Shown: positions 36,430 through 47,499 of the stretch, piece by piece | Layout of the letters: each line of letters begins with the position of its first letter | Position numbering within the stretch: the first letter of the stretch is position 1 | Origin: Cryptomeria japonica | Taxonomy: Eukaryota > Streptophyta > Pinopsida > Cupressales > Cupressaceae | Direction: 5' to 3' | Assembly (NCBI RefSeq): GCF_030272615.1 | Contig: NC_081410.1 | Span: 252,947,533 to 253,011,532, forward strand | DNA: 64,000 nt | Program-made: the position numbers and the translations under genes | Notes under the pieces: generated by a model | Database searches by the model: none | What the model was told of the DNA's origin: nothing | Seen by the model: the letters and a program-made list of their open reading frames with translations, nothing else

Positions 36430-36870
36430 TTGCTACACAAAAATATGAGAGAACCTGTTCTTTGCTTGAAGGAATTTGCTCTACAACTAAACCGACTTGC
36501 TCTGTATCTAAGGAAAATAACTCTGCGTCTGCTCTTCTGCAAAATCCTTTAAAAGATATCTTTACCCGGTTGTTAGGAAATCAAATATTTGTACTCAGGG
36601 CCTTAACTACAACATTGATCCTGCATGCTTCGGCCGTCCCTTCAAAATTGAATTCCTACAAGAATTCGTATTTTCGCTCCAATGGGTCACAACATTCCTG
36701 CAAGTGTTTCATTCTGCTCTTTTGCAACTTCACAAAGCATAACTATCGGGCAACTTAGTCCTACGAAATAGCGCCGACCATCCGATCAAAAGAAACTTGG
36801 TCAAACGTTAGATAACTAACAACTTTGGCTCCACACCGGGTCCCGCTTCTCTATTGGCTATATAATACCA
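36430..36870. promoter_or_regulatory. upstream region of the antisense ORF
   Basis: Short spacer between the antisense ORF start and the tandem array. No coding on the plus strand. If the antisense ORF has its own promoter it should lie here or in the array; no clear minus-strand TATA stands out apart from those in the array. Confidence 0.3.
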
Positions 36871-36879
36871 CATGGCACC

Positions 36880-38110
36880 CAGTCATTGGCTTTGAAATTC
36901 CTTCGTAGTCAACTTAACACCGACCGCGTGTCTTTTCTTTATACCGCTGGTTCCACCTTGGCAGGCCCACACTTTCTTCTTAGACCACGTGTCATCATGA
37001 CACGTGGATGACTCTCGTTCACTCTCACTATTTCATGGGGTATAAAGAACGTGCATCTTACCCTTGCAAAATAGCACGGGCCGTCAGATCATCTCTCAAG
37101 TTGATCTGCTTTTAACTGCTTGAAAAGGCTCTCAGGAGGGGTGGGCCCGCTGACTCATTGGGAACACCTGGCGCCCAGTCACTTTCGGAGCTGACTTGTC
37201 ACCATGTTATTTTCCAAAAGGAAACCATGAGGCCCCACTTTCTTCTTAACAGCTATATCCTCCAGATCATCATCATGACACGTAGACAGCTCTCGTTCAC
37301 TCTCGCTGTTTCATGGGGTATAAAGAACGTGCATCTTACCCTTGCGAAATAGCATGGGCCATCGGATCATCTCTCAAGTTGATCTGCTTTTAACTGCCTG
37401 AAAAGTCTCTCAAGAGGGGTGGGCCCGCTGACTCATTGGGAACACCTGGCACCCAGTCACTTTTGGAGCTGACTTGTCACCCTGTTATTTGCCAAAAGGA
37501 AACCACAAGGCCCCACTTTCTTCTTAATAGCTATATCATCCAGGTCATCATCATGACACGTGGACGACTCTCGTTCACTCTCTCTATTTTGTGGGGTATA
37601 AAGAACGTGCATCTTACCCTTGCGAAATAGCGCGGGCCGTCGGATCATCTCTCAAGTTGATCTACTTTTAACTTCCTGAAAAGGATCTCAGGAGGGGTGG
37701 GCTCGCTGACTCATTGGGAACACCTGGCACCCAGTCACTTTCGGAGCTGACTTGTCACCCTATTATTTGCCAAAAGGAAACCATGAGGCCCCACTTTCTT
37801 CTTAACAGCTATATCCTCCAGGTCATCATCATGACACATGGACGACTCTCGTTCACTCTCGCTATTTCACGGGGTATAAAGAACGTGCATCTTACTCTTG
37901 CGAAATAGCGTGGGCCGTCGGATCATCTCTTAAGTTGATCTGCTTTTAATCCTTCAAAAAGGCTCTCAAGAGGGGTGGGCCCGCTGACTCATTGTTAACA
38001 CTGGGCACCCAGTCACTTTCGGAGCTGATTTGTCACTCTGTTATTTGCCGAAAGAAAACCACAAGGCTCCAGTAAGTTATTAACAGCTATACCCGCCAAG
38101 TCATCTCCAC
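36880..38110. repeat. 278-bp tandem array with TATA motifs
   Basis: About 4.4 units. The phrase GGGGTATAAAGAACGTGCAT recurs with TATA at 37041, 37319, 37597 and 37875, a spacing of exactly 278 bases. Each unit also has CCCAGTCACTTTCGGAGCTG, ATCATCATGACACGT and GGGCCGTCGGATCATCTC phrases. The first, partial unit carries an inverted pair of CACGTG G-boxes at 36985-37007. GC content is higher than in the surroundings. Tandem arrays beside extra ORFs or UTRs are known in Tat elements and can seed satellites. Confidence 0.9.
36985..37007. promoter_or_regulatory. inverted G-box pair
   Basis: Arms CCACGTGTCA and TGACACGTGG are exact reverse complements around the loop TCA. Each arm contains CACGTG, the plant G-box bound by bZIP and bHLH factors. 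It lies 34 bases before the first TATAAAG of the array. Later units keep only the right arm in degenerate form. Confidence 0.6.
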
Positions 38111-38642
38111 CTGTGACCTGACTCACCTCTGGGGCCTGCCTTTTAGCCTTTAATCCTGACCTGCTGACTGTTGTGACTTGTGCCACATGCCACCATTTTA
38201 CTCGCTGTCAACAACTAGCTGGACCGTCTATGTGGCATGCCATGTGATTTTTGCAACTTCGCTGGTTTTAAACTATGCGCAACTTCGCCTAGCGAAATAA
38301 CGCAAGCTGTGGATCCATCTACGAGATGCGCACTAGTTACTGGGCCTGACAACTTTAGAAGAAAAACATACAAGGCATAAATTTTTTGATTAATTAACAT
38401 AACCGCTTAGGCAAATAACAAAGGGGGACACTTCCTATGACCCCATGACCCATTACTTAAGTGAATAAAGTAATGAAAGATTAGAAACCAGAGGGTTTAA
38501 AATGAAACACAAGAAGATCTAAAATCAAAACCCTTAAAACCTTGAGGTCTAGAACAAAGCTGAAGCATTTGGAACTACATCCTACTCAAAATTCAACAAA
38601 TCGATAGCCAATCATGGGGAAAGAAAAGCCCATTTTTAACCA
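38111..38642. other. spacer before gag
   Basis: No open frame in phase with gag: a TAA sits two codons before the first gag codon used here. If gag had an N-terminal extension it is in another frame, lost, or represented by ORF1. Confidence 0.5.
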
Positions 38643-39790
38643 GTGATAACACCTCCATTTCCTTCACAAGTGGAGATCCCAAAATTTGACAAATATGATG
38701 GTACCTCAGATCCCCAAGATCATGTCAGAGAGTTTTGTGCCGCCTGTATGGAGTTCACACATGATCAAATGCACCTCATGCGCCTTTTCCCAAGGAGTTT
38801 AGGGGGTCAAGAAATGTAATGGTTCTCAAGTCTACCCAAGCGAATAAAAACATTCAAAGAACTAATCCAACTATTTTTACAACAATACTCATACAACATT
38901 CGACATCCTGTGACTATGATCAAGCTTTGCAATACTAAATAAAAACTAGGGCAACCTCTTCTTACTTTCCTCCAATGCTGGAGAAAGATGTTTTCTAGGT
39001 ATTCTCAACCTATCCCAGACTTTGGGAAAATGGATATATTTTTCAATAACTTGGTCCCCGAATTGAAGTATACTGTACAAATGCATGTACACCCATCATT
39101 TAACAAAATGGTAGATAATGCCATTCGAATGGAAGATGTGCTCATAAACAAGGGGGATATCACACCTTGGAAAGAAACACAACTAGGATCTATCTCTAAA
39201 GAGAAGAACAAGTATTGGAAAATTGGCAAAGACAACAACAACAATGTTGTTAACGATGGAGTAGTAGACACTGTCAAAGATAACTCAAAGCCCACAATAT
39301 TCAACTTGGATAGTGGTACACAAGCACTTAAAGCTGCTGAGGCTACAGCAAAAAATCCACCAAAGAAAACAAAGGAACGGTTCAAAGAAAATCCTTGGCT
39401 TTCCAAATCTAAGCGTGATTTTACTCCTCTCAAAGAATCGTATGAATCCTCTTTTAAAACTCTATTGATAAACAACTTGATAACACTACCAGATAACTCC
39501 AGACCATATGATCTAGAAGTCAAACCAAGATGGTGGAGAGAAAATGAATACTGTGACTTCCATCAGAATAAAGGTCATAACATAAATAATTGCATGAAGC
39601 TAGAACATGAGATTCAAGATCTCATAGATGCTGGTAAAGTTGTTGTTGGGAATCATCTGACCAACGTAGATCATAAAGCATTTAAGGACCCTTTGCCTAT
39701 TTATGAACAAGGTGATTCTTCAAAGACCAAAGGAGGTGCCAAGGTAATTATACTTATACCAGTTAGGACAACATTATCAACATGATTGAG
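38643..39790 (+). pseudogene. gag (capsid) region, broken
   Basis: Structural protein forming the virus-like particle. The frame starts at 38643 (ITPPFPSQVEIPKFDKYDG, the usual entry to the retrotransposon gag domain), with LFPRSLGG and WFSSLP hallmarks, then a TAA at 38817-38819 and another at 38940-38942. It is then open from 38988 to 39785. Near 39550-39600 it has a C-x2-H-x4-H-x4-C knuckle (CDFHQNKGHNINNC) followed by LEHEIQDLIDAGK, the arrangement typical of Tat gag. The frame is lost near 39785, where the reading shifts to the phase used by protease. No intact start was identified. Confidence 0.85.
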
Positions 39791-40900
39791 CCTTCCCACT
39801 CGGAATATTGCAATGTGATTATAGTCCAAGATAAACCAAATGAATCATGATATGCAAGAGCTCTTACCCGATCTCAAAAGAAAGTCACCCTCCAAGGAGC
39901 TAGCTCTTCCAACCCAGCTCAAGCAATATCAAACCCACCAGCCTTGCCAAACAAACAAAAATAATCAACCTTAGACAAATTTAAAAGGTTAACTTCATCA
40001 TCATCTTTTGGATATAGTGTCATTGAACAGTTGAAAAGGACAAATGCTCAAATCTCAATCTTTAAATTGCTAAAACTCTCATTTGCTCACAAAGAGATCC
40101 TAGACAAAGCATTGCTCACCACCAATGTTCCAAAATATTTAGACATTGATCAGTTTCAGTCTATTGTGGGTCATCTAACTTCACCTCACTATTTGACCTT
40201 CTCCGAAGAAGATGACAACTCGCTAAACCATCCACATAACCTGACATTGCATATTGAAGCCATGATCCACAAACACAGAGTCAAACATGTTTTGATAGAT
40301 GGAGGCACAGGGTTGAATATCTGTACTTATAGTCTGCTTACACAACTAGGATTCTCTGAAAATGTCATTGATCCTGGCAAGAAAATAACAATAAAAGCCT
40401 ATGATGAAGAAGAAAGGACTTCTAAAGGTCTGGTATCATTAACTATTAGAGTGGGACCAGTAGAAAGAGATGTCCTTTTCCAAGTACTTGATATTCCTTT
40501 GCCATATAATATATGACTGGGCAGGCCATGGATTCATGACATGAAGGCAGTACCGTCAACATACCATCAATGCTTCAATTTTCCTTATAACGGAGCTAAA
40601 GTCATTATTCCTATTGATACAAATATCATCTGTAATGCATTGACAAAAGGTGCAGATACTTTTGTACCTCATAATAGGGCAGCCTCTCCAAATGTAGATC
40701 CAAAAACACTAATGAAAGACTTAGAAAAGAGATTGAAGATTACAAATACCAACATGGATGGCTACAAGATAGAACTGGTACTTTCATTAGTTTCTCTCCC
40801 TCCATCACCAAAACAATTGGGCAAGCCATTAGAGGCTATGAGAACACAAACTTCAGCTCTGAATACCATATATGATGGTCTCTTTGTATAGTCTTCTACC
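39791..40900 (+). pseudogene. retropepsin (protease) region, broken
   Basis: Open from 40031 to 40516 and 40541 to 40891 in one frame, with further codons upstream to about 39791. Starts with GYSVIEQLKRTNAQISIF, a conserved Tat pre-protease segment. The active-site motif is HVLIDGGTGLNICTY, with DGG in place of the retroviral DTG/DSG; DGG is common in Tat elements. It is followed by LGRPWIHDMKAVPSTYHQ, a family hallmark. A TGA at 40514-40516 lies just before LGRPW. The enzyme would process the gag-pol polyprotein inside the particle. Confidence 0.85.
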
Positions 40901-42400
40901 TCCTTGGTAGATGAAATAGAAGAGGATGTTGTTCTTAACTGGCTCTTTAAGGAAGATAGTCAAAATGAGGAGGTACGACATTGTGAGATTTCCCCTAACC
41001 AATATGGTCCTGGCTACAAGATGATTCAATACATGGGGTACTCAGGTACTGGTCCTCTGGGAAAACAAAAGGAAGGTATTACTAAACCAATTCAGCTACA
41101 AACCAAATCCATAAATGATAAGGCTGGACTAGGATACGATCGGAAAAATAAATCAGATCAAAAACATGTTTCTAAGTCTAAGTGGCGGAAAAGTATATCG
41201 CCTTTAACATTACAAGAAGTAGAAATTCAACAAACAAAATTAGAGTGTAGAAAAGAGAAAGAGGAATCAACAGTCAAGAAAGAAGAAACAGTTAGTGCTC
41301 AAGCTTCGATGGTATCAGCTACAATAATACAGGAAGTTGAGGTCCCTGAGGATATAAGAGATGAAGTAGTAAGAATCAGAGAATTATTTGCACCACTAAA
41401 AGTTCCAGTCACATATACTAGCAGACAACAAGTAGAAAATTTAGAGATTGATTCAAACAAGTATGAATGGGGTCCTGACCACCTCTCAGACACATCCACT
41501 ATAGAAACTCCAGAAGAGTCTAGCAGTGTCATAGATGATACTCAAGAGCTGATGCACATAAAACTAGAGAAAGAAATACATGAAATTAGACAAAAGAGAC
41601 AAGCAAATTATGAATAAGGACTGAAAGAAGGAAGAATACCAGAAAGCTTCTAATCTATGTACCCCTATCCTAGAACAGAACAAATTAGGTATAACACTAC
41701 ACAAGAAGAGCTAGAAGCTACAGAACAAGAACCAGTTATCAGTCCAGAGGAAGCTGAATGAAGTAGATGACAACAAATCATAGAAACAACAAGATCATGT
41801 CAACATGTATGTCAAATACAAATGACAAATGAACCACAACATGAAGGAACTTGCAGTATTAAAGATGTTGGTGTTGATACCATACATACACTTATTAAAT
41901 CACTTGAAGAAGACTCAAAAATTTCACCTGATGACTTTGATGATAGTCCTATTTAGGACAATATCTACTCAGCCTCAAATTCTGAATCAGCTGATACAAA
42001 CAATGAAAATCTGTCTATTGATCTTATCATTGTTCAACCATGATATGACGTCCAGTTTGGTGTAGTGAATGACGTTACAAGTATGTCTATCAGATTAGAT
42101 CAACTAAATATTAACATGAACTTTAATAATCATGATCTAACTCTTCCTAGTCTCGAGACACTTACGCAAGGTATTCTTGTGGAACTCGACTTTTCAATCC
42201 GCCACTGTGATAACAATACTGTGAATGCTCTTGAACATATCCAAAATTTATCCTCAATACACCCCGAATTGATTGACTGTACTTTACAAAACCAGCCCAT
42301 GGGTATACCTATTTTTGCCAATGACTATACGTTAGCCTATTATCTCAATGCAGTCAAACCTATAGACTCTTCCACCAGTGAATAGAGTGAAAATATAACT
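40901..42400 (+). pseudogene. G-patch-containing linker of pol, broken
   Basis: Same frame as protease. Residues encoded at about 41010-41140 read GPGYKMIQYMGYSGTGPLGK, then GITKPIQL and AGLGYD, which is the glycine pattern of a G-patch domain, an RNA- or protein-binding module known from D-type retroviruses and from plant gypsy pol. It is followed by about 400 codons of charged, low-complexity linker with several in-frame stops (for example at 41615-41617 and near 41955). Role in the element (nucleic-acid handling or enzyme activation) is inference. Confidence 0.7.
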
Positions 42401-43480
42401 GAAGCGGATATCAAGTATCTTAGTCACAAAAACAAGAAAAATAAAAATAAAAGATCTAATGGCGAAAACCACATTATGGCAGTATCATAATCTAAAAAAG
42501 AGAAAATAAAGGACATACCTAAAGGTGAAAACCTCTCTGAGGTGCCTGAAGGTGAGATACTTGATATACTGCCAAGTCATTTCTAGCAAAGGTCCTCCAT
42601 ATTGATCAAGCCAACTCAGCCAATGAACATTGGGAGTCAAGAGACACCACACATCATTCATGTAGCTCAATCACTATCAGCAGAAGAATTGAAAGAGTTC
42701 ACTTAGCTATTCTTAGAAAAGAAAAGAAACTTTACATGGACGTACTCTGATATGCTAGGATTGGATCCTAATCTCATTATGCACCATCTTTCAATTACAC
42801 TAGGAGTAAAACCAGTTAAGAAAAAACTCTGTAAGATGCACCCGCATGTAGCGCTATTAGTCAAGGCTGAACTAGAAAAACTGCTCAAAGCTGGATTCAT
42901 CAGAGCTATAGATTATGCCAAATGGATTTCAAACATAGTACCTGTGTCAAAGGCAGACAAGTTTATCAGAGTTTGCACTGACTTCAAAGATCTTAACAAA
43001 GTTTGTTAGAAGGACAACTTTCCATTGCCAAATATTGATATGATAGTCGACATGACTGCTGGGTATGAAATATACTCACTAATGGATGGATTCTTCAAAT
43101 ACAATCAAATCAAAATATCTCCTAGAGATCAAGAAAAGACAACTTTCACCTATGCATGAGGAACCTTTTGCTAGAACGTCATGCCATTTGGGCTAAAGAA
43201 CATAGGAGCAACCTATCAAAGAGCAGTTGCAACTATTTTTCATGATATGATGCATAAGAATATGGAAGATTATGTTGATGACACCTTAGTGAAGACTATG
43301 AAAAGATCAATGCATATTCAAGAGTTAGGTCCTATACTAGACAGAATGGAAAAGTTCAAACTCTGATTAAATCCAAAGAAGTGTGCATTCGGAGTGGCAT
43401 TTGGTAAACTACTTGGCTACATCATTTCAAAGAAGGGAATCGAGGTTGATCCTGAGAAGGTCCAATCCAATAGACAAAGC
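42401..43480 (+). pseudogene. reverse transcriptase domain, broken
   Basis: Same frame as protease. Motifs in order: MHPHVALLVKAELEKLLKAG (fingers), SNIVPVSKADKFIRVCTDF-DLNK, YSLMDGFFKYNQIKI, VMPFGLKN-GATYQR, the catalytic YVDD at about 43270-43285, and LNPKKCAFGV-FGKLLGYI. Stops fall after NKVC (43007-43009), within TYA-GTFC and before LNPKK. Near 43470 the frame breaks and a stretch of about 25 residues usual after VDPEKV (LRSFLG-type) is missing. Confidence 0.92.
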
Positions 43481-44560
43481 TCAACCTTTCACAAAGGTAT
43501 TGAGAAAAGGAGTAATATACAACTGGGATTAGCAGTGCGAATAACATCTTCAGCAGATAAAAGAATACCTGTCAAATCCATGGATATTGATGCCATCGAT
43601 TCAAGGTAAACCACTAATCTTATATATATCAGCAACTGATTCATCACTGGGGGCACTTCTGGTGCAACAGGATAACAATAAAAGGGAATGAGCTATTTAT
43701 TACATTAGTAGGACATTGGTGTCTTATGAAATGAACTATACTATAATAGAAAAAGCATGCTTGGCGTTAGTCTTTGTATCACAAAAATTGAGACACTACA
43801 TTCTAGCATATTCAGTCAAGCTGGTGGCCAAAATTGATCCACTCAAGTATCTTCTCAATAAAGCAACACTTACAGGAAGATTGGTGAAATGGGTCATGAT
43901 CCTTATAGAGTTTGATATTGAATATGTGGAATGCAAAGCCATAAAAGGACAGGTAATTTCTGATCAACTTGCTGAAGTTCCGCGTGAAGACACTCAACCA
44001 CTACACATAGAGTTTCCAGATGAATCTATAATGCACCTTACTCAAAAACCTTGGAAGATGTTCTTTGATGGGTCCTTTACCCAAAATGGTTCAGGTGCTA
44101 GCATATTGTTTATTACTCCTCAAAAGTATTCAATCCCAAAGTCTTATAAGATTCTATTCCCCTGCACAAACAACATTGTAGAATATGAAGCTTTGGTGAA
44201 CAAGATAAAACTAGCTATTGAATGGAAGGTTACTGAATTGTATACCTATGGAGATTCTCAGATGGTGGTTAATCAAATCAATGATACATATCAGACTCGA
44301 GATGAGAAATTGATGCCTTACAAGAGGATGGTTGATGATCTTAAGAAGAATTTTTCTTTTGTATCATTCCAGCAGATTCCTAGATCCACAAACAAAGTAG
44401 TAGATGCTATGGCTACCTTGGCATCTATACCTGAGTTAAAAGAGTCCAATTTTCGCTTTGATTTCCTGGTGGAAGAGTTATATTACCCCGCTTATGATTC
44501 TCCTAAGACTCAAATATTCTGTTCTATTATTGGACATGACTCATCCTAATACAACCACAT
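43481..44560 (+). pseudogene. RNase H region (RT connection plus second RNase H)
   Basis: Frame switches here to codon starts that are multiples of 3. First part: KEYLSNP-ILMP, PLILYISATDSSLGALLVQQ, VSYEMNYTIIEKACLALVF, the degenerate RNase H-like segment. Then from about 44050 a second RNase H with its four acidic residues in context: FFDGSFT, EYEALV, GDSQMVV and VDAMATLAS. A doubled RNase H, the second of archaeal type, is a known mark of the Tat group. Open from 43716 to 44549, so this is the best-preserved part of pol. Confidence 0.88.
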
Positions 44561-45803
44561 CTATTCCTATCTATGCGACCAAATTATCCCTGAAAATCTT
44601 ACTCGAAATGAGAAAAGAAACCTAACTCAGAATGCTTCGCGGTATGTTATCATAGCTAACTATGTATTTAGATGAGGTTTGGACAATACATTGCTTAGAT
44701 GTCTAGAAATTGAAGAATCTAAACGTGCATTATCGGAAGTCCATGAAGGTATTTGTGGATCTCATTTGAATGGCCTTACTTTAGCTCAGAAACTACTACA
44801 GGCTGGCTACTACTGGCCATACATGGAAAAAGATGCCATCAAATTTGCTAAGGCTTGTGAGAAATGTCAGCTTCATGGAAATCTCATACATGCCCCAACA
44901 AGGGACCTCATACCATTTATTACACACTAGCCTTTTCAACAATGGGCCTTTGATCTCATTGGTCAGATATATCTTGCTTCATCTAACAGACATAAATTCA
45001 TCATAACTGCTACTAAGTATTTCACCAAGTGGGTAGAAGCAGTTCCGCTCATCAAAGCAACTGGTAAACAAGTCGCCTTGTTCATCCTAAACTATATCAT
45101 TTGTAGGTATGGGATACCTTCGTCCATCGTGACTGATAATGGAGGGCGGTTTAAGAATAAAGATCTGAATGAGCTTTGTGAGAAATTCAAAATAAGGCAA
45201 CATTGGTCATCGATATATTACCCTCAAGGTAATGGACAAGCTGAGACATCTAACAAAAACCTACTGAATATCTTGCACAAACAAATGAACAAATCTGGGA
45301 AAGATTGGCATCTGCAGCTCAATCCTGCACTATGGGCTTATAGAACAAGTATTAGAACACCTACTGGGGCTACACCTTTCTCTTTGATGTATGGGTCCGA
45401 AGTAGTACTACCTATTGAAGTAGAAATACCATCTCTAAGAGTTTCTTTGCAATGTCTTGTTACTGATGAAGATCATAGAATATCTAGATTGCAAGAACTC
45501 GAATTGCTGGATGAGCGTCGACAAGTGGCATTTGATCATCTCAGAGTGTATAAGAAGAGAATGTCTAGAGGATATAACAAGAAATTTTGACAAAGAGAAT
45601 TTTAGGTTGGTGACCTAGTTTTGAGAGAAAATCCAAAAAATCAATAGTTTCATGACAATAAAGGGAAGTTTGAACCCAACTGGCTCGGTCCCTACATTGT
45701 TACTATAGTATTCAGCTCTGGTGCCTATCAACTCTCAAACTCGAAAGGAGAATAGATCCGTGAACTGATTAACACCATCCACTTGAAGAAATTATTCACT
45801 TAG
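44561..45803 (+). pseudogene. integrase domain, broken
   Basis: Zinc-binding HHCC: H and H in SEVHEGICGSH, C and C in CEKCQLHG. Core D-D-E: FDLIG (about 44950), VTDNGG (about 45130) and GQAETSNK (about 45240). C-terminal region has WAYRTSIRTPTGATPFSL-YG and a GPY-type module (WLGPYIVTIV) ending LKKLFT at a TAG (45801-45803). In-frame stops occur near 44674, at 44928-44930, 45588-45590 and after. It inserts the element's cDNA; this copy cannot make a full-length enzyme. Confidence 0.92.
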
Positions 45804-47316
45804 CATTCTCTGTGCTATCAACACGTATAGCTAGAAAAAGTCCTCAAGAAATCCTAAAAATGGGAAAAAGTCATGAAAAAAATAAAAAAAATCAGAAAAA
45901 TCATAAAATACAAACAAATCAGAAAAAGAAAAGAAAAGAAAAATATAAAGACAAAATGCCCTAATGAAAACTTGGTAAAAAGGCACCTTGGTAAAAAATA
46001 AAAATGAATCTCTACCAAGCAGGTGAAAACCTAGCAAACAGGCACCTCTTGTACTCAAGCGCTCCATCTATCAACGCAACGTTGGCATTTCCTATTTTCA
46101 TGCATCTTTTCTTTCACTTGTACATATTCTTTCAATCACTTTCATGACATCTTGGTTCGTTGGAAACCTCATGACTTAAAATTGATTGACATCCTAGTCT
46201 TAGGTTAATTGATAGAGCACATTACATATCCTAAGCAGTGTCAACCAAGTCATCTTTTCGTCAGTGAATCCTGGTCGTCCACTCTGAGTCAGTCACCTAT
46301 CTCCTAACTACCAAAGAGTTTTTATCACTGACTAAACAAGCAAAACAACATAATGAAAAATAATCACTAAATAGTTTGAGCTATGAATGAACAATTTTCT
46401 TTGTGTGCTGTCTTTTTATATTGGTTTTCGATTATTATTCCTCTGAGTAACTTGAGGAAGTCTATTGTGACTAAGAGGAGCAAGGATTGGGGGCATAATA
46501 TTTTCTTTGTTTTCTGCTTGTAGGAATGATCTCAATGATCTGGAAACATCAAAATTAGCTGAGTGTCTATGATAAGAGCCTTCACATCAAGGTGAAATCA
46601 CCTCACATACCTCGACTCCACTTATTTGTATGCTACAGGGAGGTCCATATCATTTCTTTGTCTATTTTGAGAGAATTTCTTTATGATGCAATTCAGGTCC
46701 CTACGAAATCTGTCCAAGGATATGAACGAAAAAAGGGTCATTGCAGACAAGATAATAAATATTGCACATTGAAAAAGAAAGGAACTCTAACCTGCCTGTT
46801 GTGTTTGTTATGTTTAGTGATGAATCTTAAGTATTTTAAATCCAATGACTAGGTTTAGGATGCATTTTTCATATCATTTCACATATCATTTTGCATACCA
46901 TTATGCATTTTTTTGAATTTAGAGTGATTTTAGTATAGTAATAATCTCTTTATCTTCTGAATGAGAGCTGAAAGCATCATCATTTCTTATGCTAAGTGGT
47001 CTATTTATTATCATTTCTTCGATCGAGTATTTGTGTTTTTGAGATGTGTGCTGCATACATAACATTTAATATAGCTTCATACATTTCATTATTCACTCAT
47101 CTGCATTCATCTTATTACACAAAAAAAAAAATTGCATTACTCATATTACTTAGTTGCACATTCATTTATTTGCATATGAAAAGAAACAAAAATAGACATC
47201 CATAATCATTTGCATTACATACATTCATATTGAAAAGAAATGCATACATATAGAACAAAGAATATAAAAGACATCTCATAAACAAATCAACACAAGTACG
47301 ATGAAGTCAAATCGGA

Positions 47317-47366
<50 letters not shown>

Positions 47367-47440
47367 TGTCAAGTCTAAAGGTACAAAATGATGTCGAATG
47401 ACATATACAAACTCCCATCGGAGCAAGAATCGTATAGGCT
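45804..47440. other. non-coding region after integrase
   Basis: A-rich stretch at 45830-45960 and mixed AT-rich DNA. A perfect AT dinucleotide run of 22 units lies at 47321-47364. No credible ORF on either strand. Confidence 0.6.
47321..47364. repeat. (AT)22 microsatellite
   Basis: Uninterrupted AT dinucleotides between CTC and CATGTC. Confidence 0.95.
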
Positions 47441-47499
47441 ACAAAAAAAATGGGTGTGTACAAAAAAAAATATATCCGAGCTACAAGAAGAATATCTAG

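Noticed and set aside
39005-39523. 172-codon minus-strand frame
   Set aside because: Opposite gag, whose capsid and knuckle motifs are clear.
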